Source: UBA2386 sp046306335 (GTDB lineage: Bacteria; Planctomycetota; UBA1135; UBA2386). Taken from it: 64,000 bases of DNA. The DNA is taken from NCBI GenBank assembly GCA_046306335.1, contig JBKDXM010000048.1, positions 7,957-71,956 on the forward strand, given 5' to 3'. The notes under the pieces were generated by a model. The model was not told where the DNA came from. It saw nothing but the letters and a program-made list of their open reading frames with translations, and did no database searches. Below are positions 25,660 to 36,500 of the stretch, piece by piece. A program made the translations under genes and the position numbers. Within the stretch, counting starts at the first letter, position 1, and each line of letters starts with the position of its first letter.

Positions 25660-27315
25660 TCAGCCGATCGGCGTCTGCGTCGACTTGAGGTCGAGCGTCG
25701 AGTAGTCGTAGACCTCGGTCGTGACCTTCGGCGGGTGCGCGAAGTTCTCGAGCGGCGGCGGGGTCGGGGTCATCCAGTCGAGCGTGACGCCGCCCCACTG
25801 GTTCTGCATCGCCTTCTTGCCCGTCAGCAGCGACGCGAGCAGGTAGAAGACCATCAGGGCGACACCCGATCCGAGGATCATCGCGCCGACCGTCGACGCG
25901 CTGTGGTACGGCTGGAACTCGGGCACGTACGTCGCGTAGCGGCGCGGCATGCCCTGGCTGCCCATGATGAACTGCGGGATGAACGTCGCGTTGAAGCCGA
26001 CGAAGATCACGAGGCAGGCGATCTTGGCCAGCGTCTCGTTGTACATCACGCCGAACATCTTCGGCCACCAGTGGTGCAGGCCGGCGAAGAACGCCAGCGC
26101 GATCGAGCCCATCATCACGTAGTGGAAGTGCGCGACGACGAAGTACGTGTCGTGCAGGTGCAGGTCGACGTTGAGCGAGCCGAGGATGACGCCGGTGAGG
26201 CCGCCGATCGCGAAGATGATCAGGAACGCCAGCGTGTAGAGCATCGGCGAGTTCAACGCGATCGAGCCCTTCCAGATCGTCGCGACCCAGCTGAACTCCT
26301 TGATCGCGGTCGGGATCGCCACGAAGAACGTCAGGAACGAGAACGCGAACATCGCGTACGTCGACTGGCCCGACGTGAACATGTGGTGGCCCCACACGAG
26401 GAAGCTGATGATCGCGATCGCCAGCGAGCTGAACGCGATCAGCTTGTAGCCGAACAGCGGCTTGCGGCTGTGCACCGTCACCAGCTCGCTGATGATGCCG
26501 AAGGCCGGCAGCACCATGATGTAGACGGCCGGGTGGCTGTAGAACCAGAAGAAGTGCTCGAACAGCACCGGGTCGCCGCCGAGGCGCGGATCGAAGATGC
26601 CGATGTTGTAGAGGCGCTCGAAGGCGACCAGCAGGACCGTGATGCCGAGCACCGGCGTCGCCAGCACCTGCAGCAGCGAGGTCGCGTACAGCGCCCAGAC
26701 GAACAGCGGCATGCGGAACCACGTCAGGCCCGGCGCGCGCAGCTTGTGCGTCGTGACGATGAAGTTCAGGCCCGTGAAGATCGAGCTGAAGCCGAGCAGG
26801 AAGATCGCGAGGCCGATCGTGACGACGGCCTTGTTCGTGTACAGGCTGTACGGCGCGTAGAACGTCCAGCCGGTGTCGAAGCCGCCCATGACGATGGCGA
26901 GCGCCGCGAGCACCGCGCCGCTGAGCCACAGGTAGAAGCTCAGCAGGTTCAGCCGCGGCAGCGCGACGTCCTTCGCGCCGAGCATCAGCGGCAGCACCAT
27001 GTTGCCCAGCGACCCGGGGATCGCCGGGATCACGAACAGGAACACCATGAAGGCGCCGTGCAGCGTGAAGATCTGGTTGTACTGGTCGTTGCTGAACAGC
27101 ATGCCGTCCGGCTGCCACAGGTGCAGGCGCACCAGCAGGGCGAACAGGCCGCCCGCGAGGAACGCGAGGCCCGTGCCGATCAGGTACATGATGCCGATGC
27201 GCTTGTGGTCGAGCGTGCTGGCCCAGGACCAGAAGCCGCTGCTGCAGTTCAGGTAGTGCTTCGGCTGCTCGGAGTGCGACTTGTGCGCGTCGAGGACGGG
27301 AGCGTGGGTGGTCAT
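25660..27315 (-). CDS. ctaD: Cytochrome c oxidase subunit I, A2-type caa3 oxidase
   Basis: 551 residues, 12 or more membrane helices. Heme a / heme a3-CuB ligands lie in expected contexts: FTLHGAFMVFLFV (helix II His), FWFYSHPAVYIMVLPAFG, WGHHMFTSGQ and LHDTYFVVAHFHYVM. The helix VI motif is YSHPAVY rather than GHPEVY, the hallmark of A2-type oxidases, where Tyr-Ser replace the K/D-channel glutamate. It reduces O2 to water and pumps protons. It is 7 bases after ctaC and 55 bases before ctaE. Confidence 0.97.
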   Translation of the reverse strand: MTTHAPVLDAHKSHSEQPKHYLNCSSGFWSWASTLDHKRIGIMYLIGTGLAFLAGGLFALLVRLHLWQPDGMLFSNDQYNQIFTLHGAFMVFLFVIPAIPGSLGNMVLPLMLGAKDVALPRLNLLSFYLWLSGAVLAALAIVMGGFDTGWTFYAPYSLYTNKAVVTIGLAIFLLGFSSIFTGLNFIVTTHKLRAPGLTWFRMPLFVWALYATSLLQVLATPVLGITVLLVAFERLYNIGIFDPRLGGDPVLFEHFFWFYSHPAVYIMVLPAFGIISELVTVHSRKPLFGYKLIAFSSLAIAIISFLVWGHHMFTSGQSTYAMFAFSFLTFFVAIPTAIKEFSWVATIWKGSIALNSPMLYTLAFLIIFAIGGLTGVILGSLNVDLHLHDTYFVVAHFHYVMMGSIALAFFAGLHHWWPKMFGVMYNETLAKIACLVIFVGFNATFIPQFIMGSQGMPRRYATYVPEFQPYHSASTVGAMILGSGVALMVFYLLASLLTGKKAMQNQWGGVTLDWMTPTPPPLENFAHPPKVTTEVYDYSTLDLKSTQTPIG

Positions 27316-27322
27316 GGGTGTC

Positions 27323-28432
27323 TCACTTGGCCAGCGTCTTCATGTACTCGATGACCGCATTGAGCTCGCGGTCGCTGAGCTTTTCGGGGCCGAAGGCGTT
27401 CATGTTGGCCTTCGTGGCGTAGTCGGCGACCAGCTTCGCCAGCGGCATGCGGATCGACTCGCGGATGTATGCCTCGTCGGCGACGACGGTCTTGGTCGCG
27501 CCGCCCTCGACGACCTGGCGCTCACGGCCGACGACCTTGTCGCCGTCCTTCCTGAACAGGCCCTTGTCGCCGGCCCAGCTCGGCGCGGCGCCACCGACGC
27601 CGTTGACCGAGTGGCAGGCCGAGCACTGCGCCTTGTAGATGCTCTCGCCGCTCGCCGCGGCCTTCGCCGGCGTGCTGTCGTCGAACGTGTACCACGGCGC
27701 CTTGGCGAACTCCTCGGCGGTGACCACGTGGACCTGGGCGTACATCAGCGAGTGCGAGTCGCCGCAGTACTCGGCGCAGAACAGGTGGAAGTCGCCGAGT
27801 TGCGTCGGCGTGAACCACACCGTCTGGAAGCGGCCCGGGATGACGTCGCGCTTGACGCGCATCGACGGGATGTAGAACGCGTGCAGGACGTCCTCGGACT
27901 CCAGCAGGAACTGCACCGGCTTGTTGACCTCCAGCCAGACCTCGCCGCGGCTCTTCTCCGGGTGGTTGGGGTAGGTGAACGTCCAGTTCCACTGCGCGGC
28001 GGTCGCCTTGTAGGTGTTCTGGCTGGCGGCCTGCGGCACCGTCGTCATGTCGAGGCAGCCCTTGAAGCCCCAGGCGAACATGACCATGACGATGATCAGC
28101 GGGATCACCGTCCACACGACCTCGAGGGGCGTGTTGTGGGTCGTGTTCGACGCCGCCGGCTGGTCGAAGGTCCTGCGGCGGTACTTCACCACCGAGAAGA
28201 GCAGCACGCCCAGGATCAGGACGAAGAAGAAGATGCAGACCGCGTACGTGAAGTAGAACAGCCCGTCGACGTGGTCGAACGTGCTGGCCAGCTTCGGCAG
28301 CTGACCGTATTCGTCGAGCTCGGGCGGCTTGGCGCGAGCGATCGCGTTCACGGCCTTCGCGGGGTCCTGGATCAGATGGGCGAGCACGGGGGTTTCCTCG
28401 ATGCGGGGCGGGAAGCTGGTCGGGAGGATCAT
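27323..28432 (-). CDS. ctaC: Cytochrome c oxidase subunit II with fused cytochrome c (caa3)
   Basis: 369 residues. Two membrane hairpin helices (about 55-80 and 103-125, LEVVWTVIPLIIVMVMFAWGF) are followed by the cupredoxin domain with the CuA motif CAEYCGDSHSLM (about 211-222). The C-terminal part is a class I cytochrome c: heme site CSACH (about 268-272) and a distal methionine candidate in RMPLAKLV or NAFGPEKLSD. The fused heme domain defines the caa3 type and accepts electrons directly. The ATG overlaps the sco stop (ATGA). Confidence 0.95.
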   Translation of the reverse strand: MILPTSFPPRIEETPVLAHLIQDPAKAVNAIARAKPPELDEYGQLPKLASTFDHVDGLFYFTYAVCIFFFVLILGVLLFSVVKYRRRTFDQPAASNTTHNTPLEVVWTVIPLIIVMVMFAWGFKGCLDMTTVPQAASQNTYKATAAQWNWTFTYPNHPEKSRGEVWLEVNKPVQFLLESEDVLHAFYIPSMRVKRDVIPGRFQTVWFTPTQLGDFHLFCAEYCGDSHSLMYAQVHVVTAEEFAKAPWYTFDDSTPAKAAASGESIYKAQCSACHSVNGVGGAAPSWAGDKGLFRKDGDKVVGRERQVVEGGATKTVVADEAYIRESIRMPLAKLVADYATKANMNAFGPEKLSDRELNAVIEYMKTLAK

Positions 28433-29250
28433 GCGACGGCCGCGGCGGTGTGGCGGCGTTCGCGGCGGGCCATCACCCAGATCATGGCGGCGAGCGCGAC
28501 GACGGTGACGGCGCCGGCGATCCGCATGATGGTCATGGCCGTGAGGGAGTACGTGTTGGTGCGGGCGTCGAAGGTCAGGCAGTTGAGCCGGACCTGGTCC
28601 CAGAAGCCGCCGAGTGCGCCGCCGCTCGCCTCGACGATGGCGAGGCGGACGTCGCTCGGATCGAACGCCGTGTTGACGATGATGCGGCTGACCTTGCCCT
28701 CGGGCGTCAGGAACAGCAGCGACGGCGGGTGCGCGTACTGGCCGGTGGCGTCCGACCAGTAGAAGCGGAAGCCCATCTGCTCGGCGAGGCGTCTGGTGTT
28801 GGCCTCGTCGCCGACCAGAACGCGCCACGCGTCCTCGCCGCCGGTCTTGTGCAGACGCGGCAGGAAGGAGTCCTTGCGCGCCTTGGCGACCTCGGGCGTC
28901 TCCTTGGGGTCGATGGAGACGTTGAGGACCCGGTAGTGCTCGCCCGGCTGCAGGTCGACGTCGCTCAGCGCCGCGAACGCCGCGTCGAGCACCTGCCCGC
29001 ACATCGCCGGGCAGCTGTAGTAGCCGAGCAGCAGCACGACCGGCTGCTTGCCCGGGAACCACTGCTTGAGCTCGAACGGATAGCCGCGCTCGTCGGTGAA
29101 CCGCAGCGCCGGGTCGATCTGCGCGCCGACGACGTCGAGCTGCGCGGCCGCTTCCTCCTTGGCTTCGACGGTCCGCGACGGCGCGTGGCCCGGCCCTTGC
29201 GCAGGCAGGCTCGCGGTCGCGAACAGCAGGCTGAAGAGGATGGCGCGCAT
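28429..29250 (-). CDS. SCO1/SenC-family copper chaperone
   Basis: 273 residues. Signal peptide (MRAILFSLLFATASLPAQG), thioredoxin-like fold with copper-binding YYSCPAMC (CxxxC, about 79-83), SIDPKETPEVAKARK, and the conserved His in GQYAHPPSLLFLTPEG. A C-terminal membrane helix (about 240-260) is less usual for Sco proteins and would anchor it at both ends if the signal is not cleaved. It would deliver copper to the CuA site of the neighbouring subunit II, whose start codon overlaps its stop. Confidence 0.92.
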   Translation of the reverse strand: MRAILFSLLFATASLPAQGPGHAPSRTVEAKEEAAAQLDVVGAQIDPALRFTDERGYPFELKQWFPGKQPVVLLLGYYSCPAMCGQVLDAAFAALSDVDLQPGEHYRVLNVSIDPKETPEVAKARKDSFLPRLHKTGGEDAWRVLVGDEANTRRLAEQMGFRFYWSDATGQYAHPPSLLFLTPEGKVSRIIVNTAFDPSDVRLAIVEASGGALGGFWDQVRLNCLTFDARTNTYSLTAMTIMRIAGAVTVVALAAMIWVMARRERRHTAAAVA

Positions 29251-29266
29251 GTCGGATCGCCTCAGG

Positions 29267-29581
29267 TCACTTGCGCAGGCCGTCGACGACGGTCCCGATG
29301 TTCTTCTTGGTCGGGTTGTCGCCGTTCAGGAAGGCGCTCTCGGACTTCACCGTCGCGTCGAGTTCCGTGTTGGGCGCGAGCGCGACCTTCTGCATGCGCT
29401 CCTCGTCGAGCACGCGCATGAAGATCGGTACCATGATCCAGAGGGAGAGGAACGTCACGATCGCGCCGCCGACGACCCAGATGGTCGCGGAGCGGGCGTC
29501 GATCTCGTTCTCGGGGTCGAGCGCGACCGCCTCGTGGGTCGCGCCCGGAGCGTGGTCGCCGTGGTGGTGGCCGTGAGCCAT
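29267..29581 (-). CDS. Small His-rich single-span membrane protein of the respiratory block
   Basis: 104 residues that I cannot assign to a named family. The N-terminus is MAHGHHHGDHAPGATHE. One membrane helix follows (about 32-55, ATIWVVGGAIVTFLSLWIMV), then a polar region ending NPTKKNIGTVVDGLRK. It lies 16 bases after ActF and 16 bases before sco, inside the operon. It could be a supernumerary subunit of ACIII or the oxidase, or a metal-handling assembly factor. The first is an inference from size and position; the second from the His cluster. Confidence 0.75.
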   Translation of the reverse strand: MAHGHHHGDHAPGATHEAVALDPENEIDARSATIWVVGGAIVTFLSLWIMVPIFMRVLDEERMQKVALAPNTELDATVKSESAFLNGDNPTKKNIGTVVDGLRK

Positions 29582-29597
29582 GTGCGTGCGCCTGGAA

Positions 29598-30881
29598 TCA
29601 GATGTTGTGGAAGTGGAGCGACTCGGCGAGCCGCGGGTCGCGGACCGGCACCAGGTTGGTGCGGCGCACGTTCAGTAGCACGAAGCCGCCGAGCAGGGCG
29701 AGCAGGCCGACGTAGCAGCCGAAGTCGGCCCAGCCGATGGTGTGCAGGTACTCGCCGAACGCGTGCGCGAAGTCCGCGTGGGCGACTTCGCCGGCCGGCG
29801 CGGCCGCCTCGCCGTGTCCCAAGTTCGGCAGGATCAGGTACTGCATGTCCATGCCGTGGATGACCAGCAGGAAGATGGCTCCGACGGCGAGGCCGATCGG
29901 GTTGCGCTTCACGTGCCGTGACATCAGGAACGCGAACGGGACGAAGAAGTGGCCCAGGATCAGCAGCGTGCCGACCGCGCTCCAACCGTGGTGCGCGCGG
30001 TGCGCGTACCACGCCGTCTCCTCGGGCAGGTTCGCGTACCAGATCAGCATGTACTGGCTGAAGTTCGTGTAGGTCCAGAAGACCATGAACGCGAACAGGA
30101 ACTTGCCGAGGTCGTGGAAGTGCTCGGTGGTGACCGCGTCCTTCAGGTAGCCCTTCGTGCCGAGCCAGCGCAGCAGCAGGATCGTGAAGGCGAAGAACGC
30201 CATCACGCCGCCGGCGAAGTACGTGATGCCGAAGATCGTGCTGAACCAGTGCGGGTCCAGCGACATGATCCAGTCGAACGCCGCGAACGACGTCGACAGC
30301 GCGAACAGCAGCAGTCCGGGCGCGGCGACGCGCGCGAGGCGCAGGCTGATCGCCGGGTCGCCGCTCGCGTCCTGCTTGATCGACTGGCTGCGGAAGAACG
30401 CGGCGAGGCCGACCCAGATCGCGAAGTAGATCGCGGCGCGGGCGTAGAAGAAGTTCGCGTTCAGCCACGCGCTCTTGCCGGCCAGGACCTCGTCGCCCGC
30501 CTTCGGCTCCATCCAGTGGTGGAACAGGTCGTGCGCGCCCAGCAGCACCGGGACGAACAGCACCGCCATCAGCGGCAGCGCGCCGGCGATGTTCTCGGCG
30601 GTGCGGCGCACGACGACGCTCCAACCGGCGCGCGTGATGTGCTGCACCATCGTGAAGAACAGGGCGCCGAGGCAGATGCCCAGCACGCCCATGTAGCCGA
30701 CGAGGTACGCGAAGTAGAAGTTCTTGCCGCCGACGGTGAGCCAGGCGGCGCCGACGAGGCCGGCGCCGATGGCGAGCAGCGCGAGCTGGGCCTTGGCGAG
30801 GTCGCCGTCGCGGACCTTGGCGGTGACGTTCGGCGCCAGATCGTGCAGGCTCAGGGCGCTTTGGGGTGCGTGTGCGGTCAT
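29598..30881 (-). CDS. actF: ACIII subunit ActF (quinol:cytochrome c oxidoreductase membrane subunit)
   Basis: 427 residues with about ten hydrophobic helices. Segments such as NFFYARAAIYFAIWVGLAAFF, FAAFDWIMSLDPHWFSTIFG and HDLGKFLFAFMVFWTYTNFSQYMLIWYANLPEET are typical of ActF, a shortened NrfD-like protein. It completes the membrane core with ActC. It lies 31 bases after ActE. Confidence 0.93.
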   Translation of the reverse strand: MTAHAPQSALSLHDLAPNVTAKVRDGDLAKAQLALLAIGAGLVGAAWLTVGGKNFYFAYLVGYMGVLGICLGALFFTMVQHITRAGWSVVVRRTAENIAGALPLMAVLFVPVLLGAHDLFHHWMEPKAGDEVLAGKSAWLNANFFYARAAIYFAIWVGLAAFFRSQSIKQDASGDPAISLRLARVAAPGLLLFALSTSFAAFDWIMSLDPHWFSTIFGITYFAGGVMAFFAFTILLLRWLGTKGYLKDAVTTEHFHDLGKFLFAFMVFWTYTNFSQYMLIWYANLPEETAWYAHRAHHGWSAVGTLLILGHFFVPFAFLMSRHVKRNPIGLAVGAIFLLVIHGMDMQYLILPNLGHGEAAAPAGEVAHADFAHAFGEYLHTIGWADFGCYVGLLALLGGFVLLNVRRTNLVPVRDPRLAESLHFHNI

Positions 30882-30912
30882 GTGCCGGGTCGCTGGGTTG
30901 CGGTTCGCTCGG

Positions 30913-31593
30913 TTACTTGCTCAGGGACTGCAGCGCGCGCACGTAGTGCACGATCGCCCAGCGGTCTTCCACCGACATGCGCGCGCCGTAGCCCGGCATC
31001 GTGCCCTTGCCGTTGGTGATGGTGTCGAAGTACTCGCCGTCGCTCAGGTTGGCGACGCGGTTGTCCTTGCCCTCGCCCGGCTGGAAGTGGAAGTTCGGCA
31101 CCGCCGCCGGCCAGCGCCGGCCGACCAGGCCATGGCCGGTCGGGCCGTTGCCGCCGAGCCCGCTGTGGCCGTGGCAGATCGCGCAGTAGATGCCGAAGCG
31201 CTCCTTGCCGCGGTCGATCGTCGAGACCTCCTTGCCGAGGACCATGAACTTGTGGTCGAGCGGCAGCGGGTTGCTCTTCACCCAGTTGCCGGCGGCGTCC
31301 TTCGACGACAGCGCGGCGTTCTCCAGCGAGCCCTGGGCGACGACGATCGGGCGCACGGCCGGCTTGCCGCTCGCTTCCATGGCGACCGGATCGATCACCG
31401 GCAGGCGCGAGGCGCGGCCGTCCTTCCAGCCGTCGAAGTCCGCCGCGCCTTGCGCGCGGAGCTTCGGCTGGAAGTCCATGTCGAGCACCAGGTGCACGGG
31501 CGGGTCGGCGGAGATGCCACCGCGCATGCAGCCGGCGAACGCGGGCAGCAGCGCCAGGGCCAACAGCGAGGCCTTCGCGAGGAATCGGTTCAT
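30913..31593 (-). CDS. actE: ACIII subunit ActE, monoheme cytochrome c lipoprotein
   Basis: 226 residues. The lipoprotein signal ends LLPAFAGC (lipid-modified Cys22). One heme site, CAICHGHSGLGGNG, is at 137-141, with a later distal methionine in GKGTMPGYG. The C-terminal helix MSVEDRWAIVHYVRALQ is standard for class I cytochromes c. It is the likely electron exit of ACIII to the oxidase cytochrome domain. It starts 4 bases after the ActD stop. Confidence 0.93.
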   Translation of the reverse strand: MNRFLAKASLLALALLPAFAGCMRGGISADPPVHLVLDMDFQPKLRAQGAADFDGWKDGRASRLPVIDPVAMEASGKPAVRPIVVAQGSLENAALSSKDAAGNWVKSNPLPLDHKFMVLGKEVSTIDRGKERFGIYCAICHGHSGLGGNGPTGHGLVGRRWPAAVPNFHFQPGEGKDNRVANLSDGEYFDTITNGKGTMPGYGARMSVEDRWAIVHYVRALQSLSK

Positions 31594-31597
31594 CGGA

Positions 31598-32134
31598 TCA
31601 GTCCTCCACCACGGCGACGTTCTTGCCGCCGAGGCTCTCGAGGAAACGCACGGTCTGCACGCTGTCGAACTTGGGGTCGGTCGCCTCGATCGACAGGAAG
31701 AACCGGTCGTCGGTGACGCGCCAGAACGTCTTGTGGCTGAAGATCGGGTGGTGCAGGCGCGGCAGCTTGTTGAGGCCGAACATGCCGAACACCGCCGTGA
31801 TGCCCGCGAGCAGCACCATCAGCTCGAACGTGATCGGGATCGTCGTCTCCCACGCGTAGGGCGTCTTGCCGGACACCCACATCACGTAGTCGACGCCGTT
31901 CATCCACCACATCATCAGCTGCGCGAGGCAGATGCCGGTGATGCCGCCGCCCAGCACGAGCCAGCCGAGGGGGCTCGGGCCCTGCTTGAGCGCCTTGTCG
32001 AGGCCGTGCACCGGGAACGGCGTGTGCGCGTCGACGCGGGTGTAACCCTGGGCGGTGGTCTTCTCCGCCGCCTGGTAGATGGCACGGGCCGAGTCGAACT
32101 CGGCGACGATGCCCCACTTCTGCGTGTTCGTCAT
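31598..32134 (-). CDS. actD: ACIII subunit ActD (DUF3341)
   Basis: 178 residues. N-terminal soluble part (WGIVAEFDSARAIYQAAEK...YTRVDAHTPFPVHGLD) followed by two membrane helices (about 55-78 and 98-120) and a C-terminal soluble region ending FLESLGGKNVAVVED. This is the DUF3341 layout found only with ACIII. It holds the complex together rather than carrying cofactors. It is 10 bases after ActC. Confidence 0.93.
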   Translation of the reverse strand: MTNTQKWGIVAEFDSARAIYQAAEKTTAQGYTRVDAHTPFPVHGLDKALKQGPSPLGWLVLGGGITGICLAQLMMWWMNGVDYVMWVSGKTPYAWETTIPITFELMVLLAGITAVFGMFGLNKLPRLHHPIFSHKTFWRVTDDRFFLSIEATDPKFDSVQTVRFLESLGGKNVAVVED

Positions 32135-32144
32135 GGCGTGGGCC

Positions 32145-33569
<1,425 letters not shown>

Positions 33570-33574
33570 CGGGG

Positions 33575-36500
33575 TCAGGCCTTCGCTTCCAGCAGTTCGG
33601 GGTTCGGGTTGCGCACGCGACCGAGGTACGTCGTGCGGGGCTTCGTGTTCAGCTCCGACAGCAGCCCGTAGTTGAGGTCCAGCTTCGCCAGCTTGGCGAC
33701 GCCGCTGTTCAGGTCGAGCAGGTTGCCGAACGTGATCGCCTGCGTCGGGCAGGCCTGCGCGCACGCCGTGGTCAGTTGCACGTCGTCCTTGCCCTCGCCG
33801 ACCTTCTTGTTGGTCAGCTTGGCCTGGATGCGCGCGCCGTTGATGCGCTGCACGCAGTACGTGCACTTCTCCATCACGCCGCGGCTGCGCACGGTGACGT
33901 CCGGGTTGAACGCCATGCGCTTGGTGTCCGGCACGTTGCCGATGTAGTCCAGGTAGTTGTACCGGCGGACCTTGTACGGACAGTTGTTGCTGCAGTAGCG
34001 CGTGCCGATGCAGCGGTTGTAGACCATGTCGTTGAGGCCGTCCGGGCTGTGGACGGTCGCGGCGACCGGGCAGACCGACTCGCACGGCGCGTTCTCGCAC
34101 TGCATGCACGGCACCGGCATGTGCGCGACCTGCGGGTCCTCGGCGGCGTTGAGCTTGTCCGTCGCCTTGCTGCCGAAGTAGCGGTCGGTGCGGATCCAGA
34201 ACATCTCGCGGTTCCGGCGCACCTGGATCTTGCCGACCATCGGCACGTTGTTCTCGGCGACGCAGGCGACCATGCAGGCGCTGCAGCCGGTGCAGGCGTT
34301 GAGGTCGATGACCATGCCCCACTGGTAGGGCGACTTCATCACCTCGGGGTCCTTGCGCGACGGGTCGTAGCGCTCGGTCCACAGCGACTTGTTGAGGTCC
34401 TTCTCGACCTTGCCCTGCAGCGCCGCCGCCTTGTCGAGCGGCGACATCTTCTGCGCCCAGCGCGGCTCGGCCTCGTTGGTCGCGGCCGACGCCTCGCGCA
34501 CGATCGCGCGGCCGGCCATCGTGCCCTGCTCCTGCGTCGTGACGAGGTCGTAGCGGCCCTGGCCGCGGCCGACCTGCGCGCCGCCGAGGATCCACGCGCC
34601 ACCGTTGCGCAGCACGTAGGCGTTGAAGCCCGTCTCCTTGGCGACCTTGCACGACTCGGGCAGCTTGCGGCCCCAGCCGAGGTTGATCGTCACGCTGTCG
34701 TCGGCGTGGCCCGGCACGATCCAGGCCGGGATCTGCAGCGTCGCCGGCGCGCCCTTGACCGTCGCGGTGACGGTCAGCATGTCGCCGTTCTCGACGCCGA
34801 GCTTCTGCGCCGTCGCCATGCTCAGGCAGGCGGCATTGTCCCAGCACAGCTTGGTGACGGGCTCGGGGATCTCCTGCATCCACGAGTTGTTGGCGTAGCG
34901 GCCGTCGCCCATCTTGGCGCAGGCGCGCAGCACGACCTCCATGCCGTTCGACTTCGGCAGCGCCGCGACCGCCGCGGCGATGCCCGCGGCGTTGAGCGTC
35001 GTGGCCTCGGCGGCGAACGCCGAGCCGGCGACCACGCCCTCGTGCAGCGCCTTCGGCCACCAGTTGGCCTCGAAGTCGGCCGCGCCGGTCTTGTCCTGCC
35101 AGTGCTGCTTGACGATCGCGTAGCCGTACGTCGTGTCGCGCGCGGCGACGAGGTCGGCGGGATTGCCCTCCTGGTTGATCAGCGCCAGGAACTCCAGCGC
35201 GCTGGCGCCGCCGTGCAGCGGCGCGATCAGCGGCTGCTGCAGCGAGACGGTGCCGTCGTGCGCGCAGGCGTCGCCCCAGCTCTCCAGGTCGTGCGCGATC
35301 GGGAAGTGCCAGTCGCACAGCTGCGCGGTCTCGTCCTCGTGGCTGCCGACGTGGATCGTCGTCTTCGGCTTCCTGGTCTTCAGCAGTTCGCCGAAGCCGA
35401 GGTCGGCCGGCGCGTCGTAGACCGGGTTCGCGCCGATGCAGACGAGCAGCTTGCACGCGCCCTGGCCGATCGCGGCGGCGAGCTCCTGGATCGACGGCAG
35501 GCACTTCTGGTCGAGCCCGGCCGGCGTCGCGGTGTAGGTCACCGTCTGGCCGACGGCGCCGAGCGCGCCGTTGATCGCGTGCACCAGCGCGTGCACGGCG
35601 GCCGGCTGGCGCGGGCCGCAGACGACCAGCGCGCGGCCGTTCTGCGCCTTGAGGTCCTTGGCGACGACCGGCAGCCACTTCTGGCCGTTCTTCTCGAACG
35701 CACCGGCGTCGGCGCCGGCGACCGCGGCGGCGAGCTCGCCGCCGACGCCGAGTTCCTTCGCCAGGGCCGCGGCGATCGCGGCGACGTCGCCGGCCTTGAC
35801 GCGGAAGCGGTGGTCGGCGGCGGTGCCCGTCGTCGAGTACATCGACTCGGCGACGTACAGGCGCGACAGCTTCTTGCCCTTGGCTGGCGCGCGGCGGCCT
35901 TCCGCCCACTGCCGCGCCGAGCGCAGGTTGTTGCCGTCGACGCCGAGGAAGTCGCTGTCGAGCGACAGCACGACGTCGGCCTTGCTGAAGTCGTGCTGTG
36001 TCGCCAGCGGCTTGCCGAACGCCAGCTGCGCGCCGTCGAGCTCGTTGTCCTGGTGCAGCGCGTTCCAGAAGTGGAACTTCGCCTTCGGGAAGCTGCCCGA
36101 CTTCATGCGCGCGATCGTCGCCAGCAGCGACGGCGACGAGGTCGGCGCCAGCAGGACGTGCAGGCCTTCGCCCTGCGCGTTGACGAGCCCCTTGTACTCG
36201 TCGCCCTGCGTCCACTTGTCGAACTCGGCCCAGATGTCCGGCTCGGCGTGCGCATGGCCGTGGCCATGGTCGTCGTGCGCGTCGTGCGCGTGGCTCATCG
36301 GCCCGCGCGCCTTGCGGCTGCGACCGACGTCGTACAGCTGGATCAGTTCGGCCTGCAGCTGCAGGTCGGAGCCGCCGAGGCTGCTCGGGTGCGCCGGGTT
36401 GCCCTCGATCTTCGTCGGCCGGCCGTCGTTGCTCTTCACCAGCACGCCGATGCCGCGGCCGCCGCGGAACAGCGTCGTGGCGTAGAAGTGCGGCACGCCG

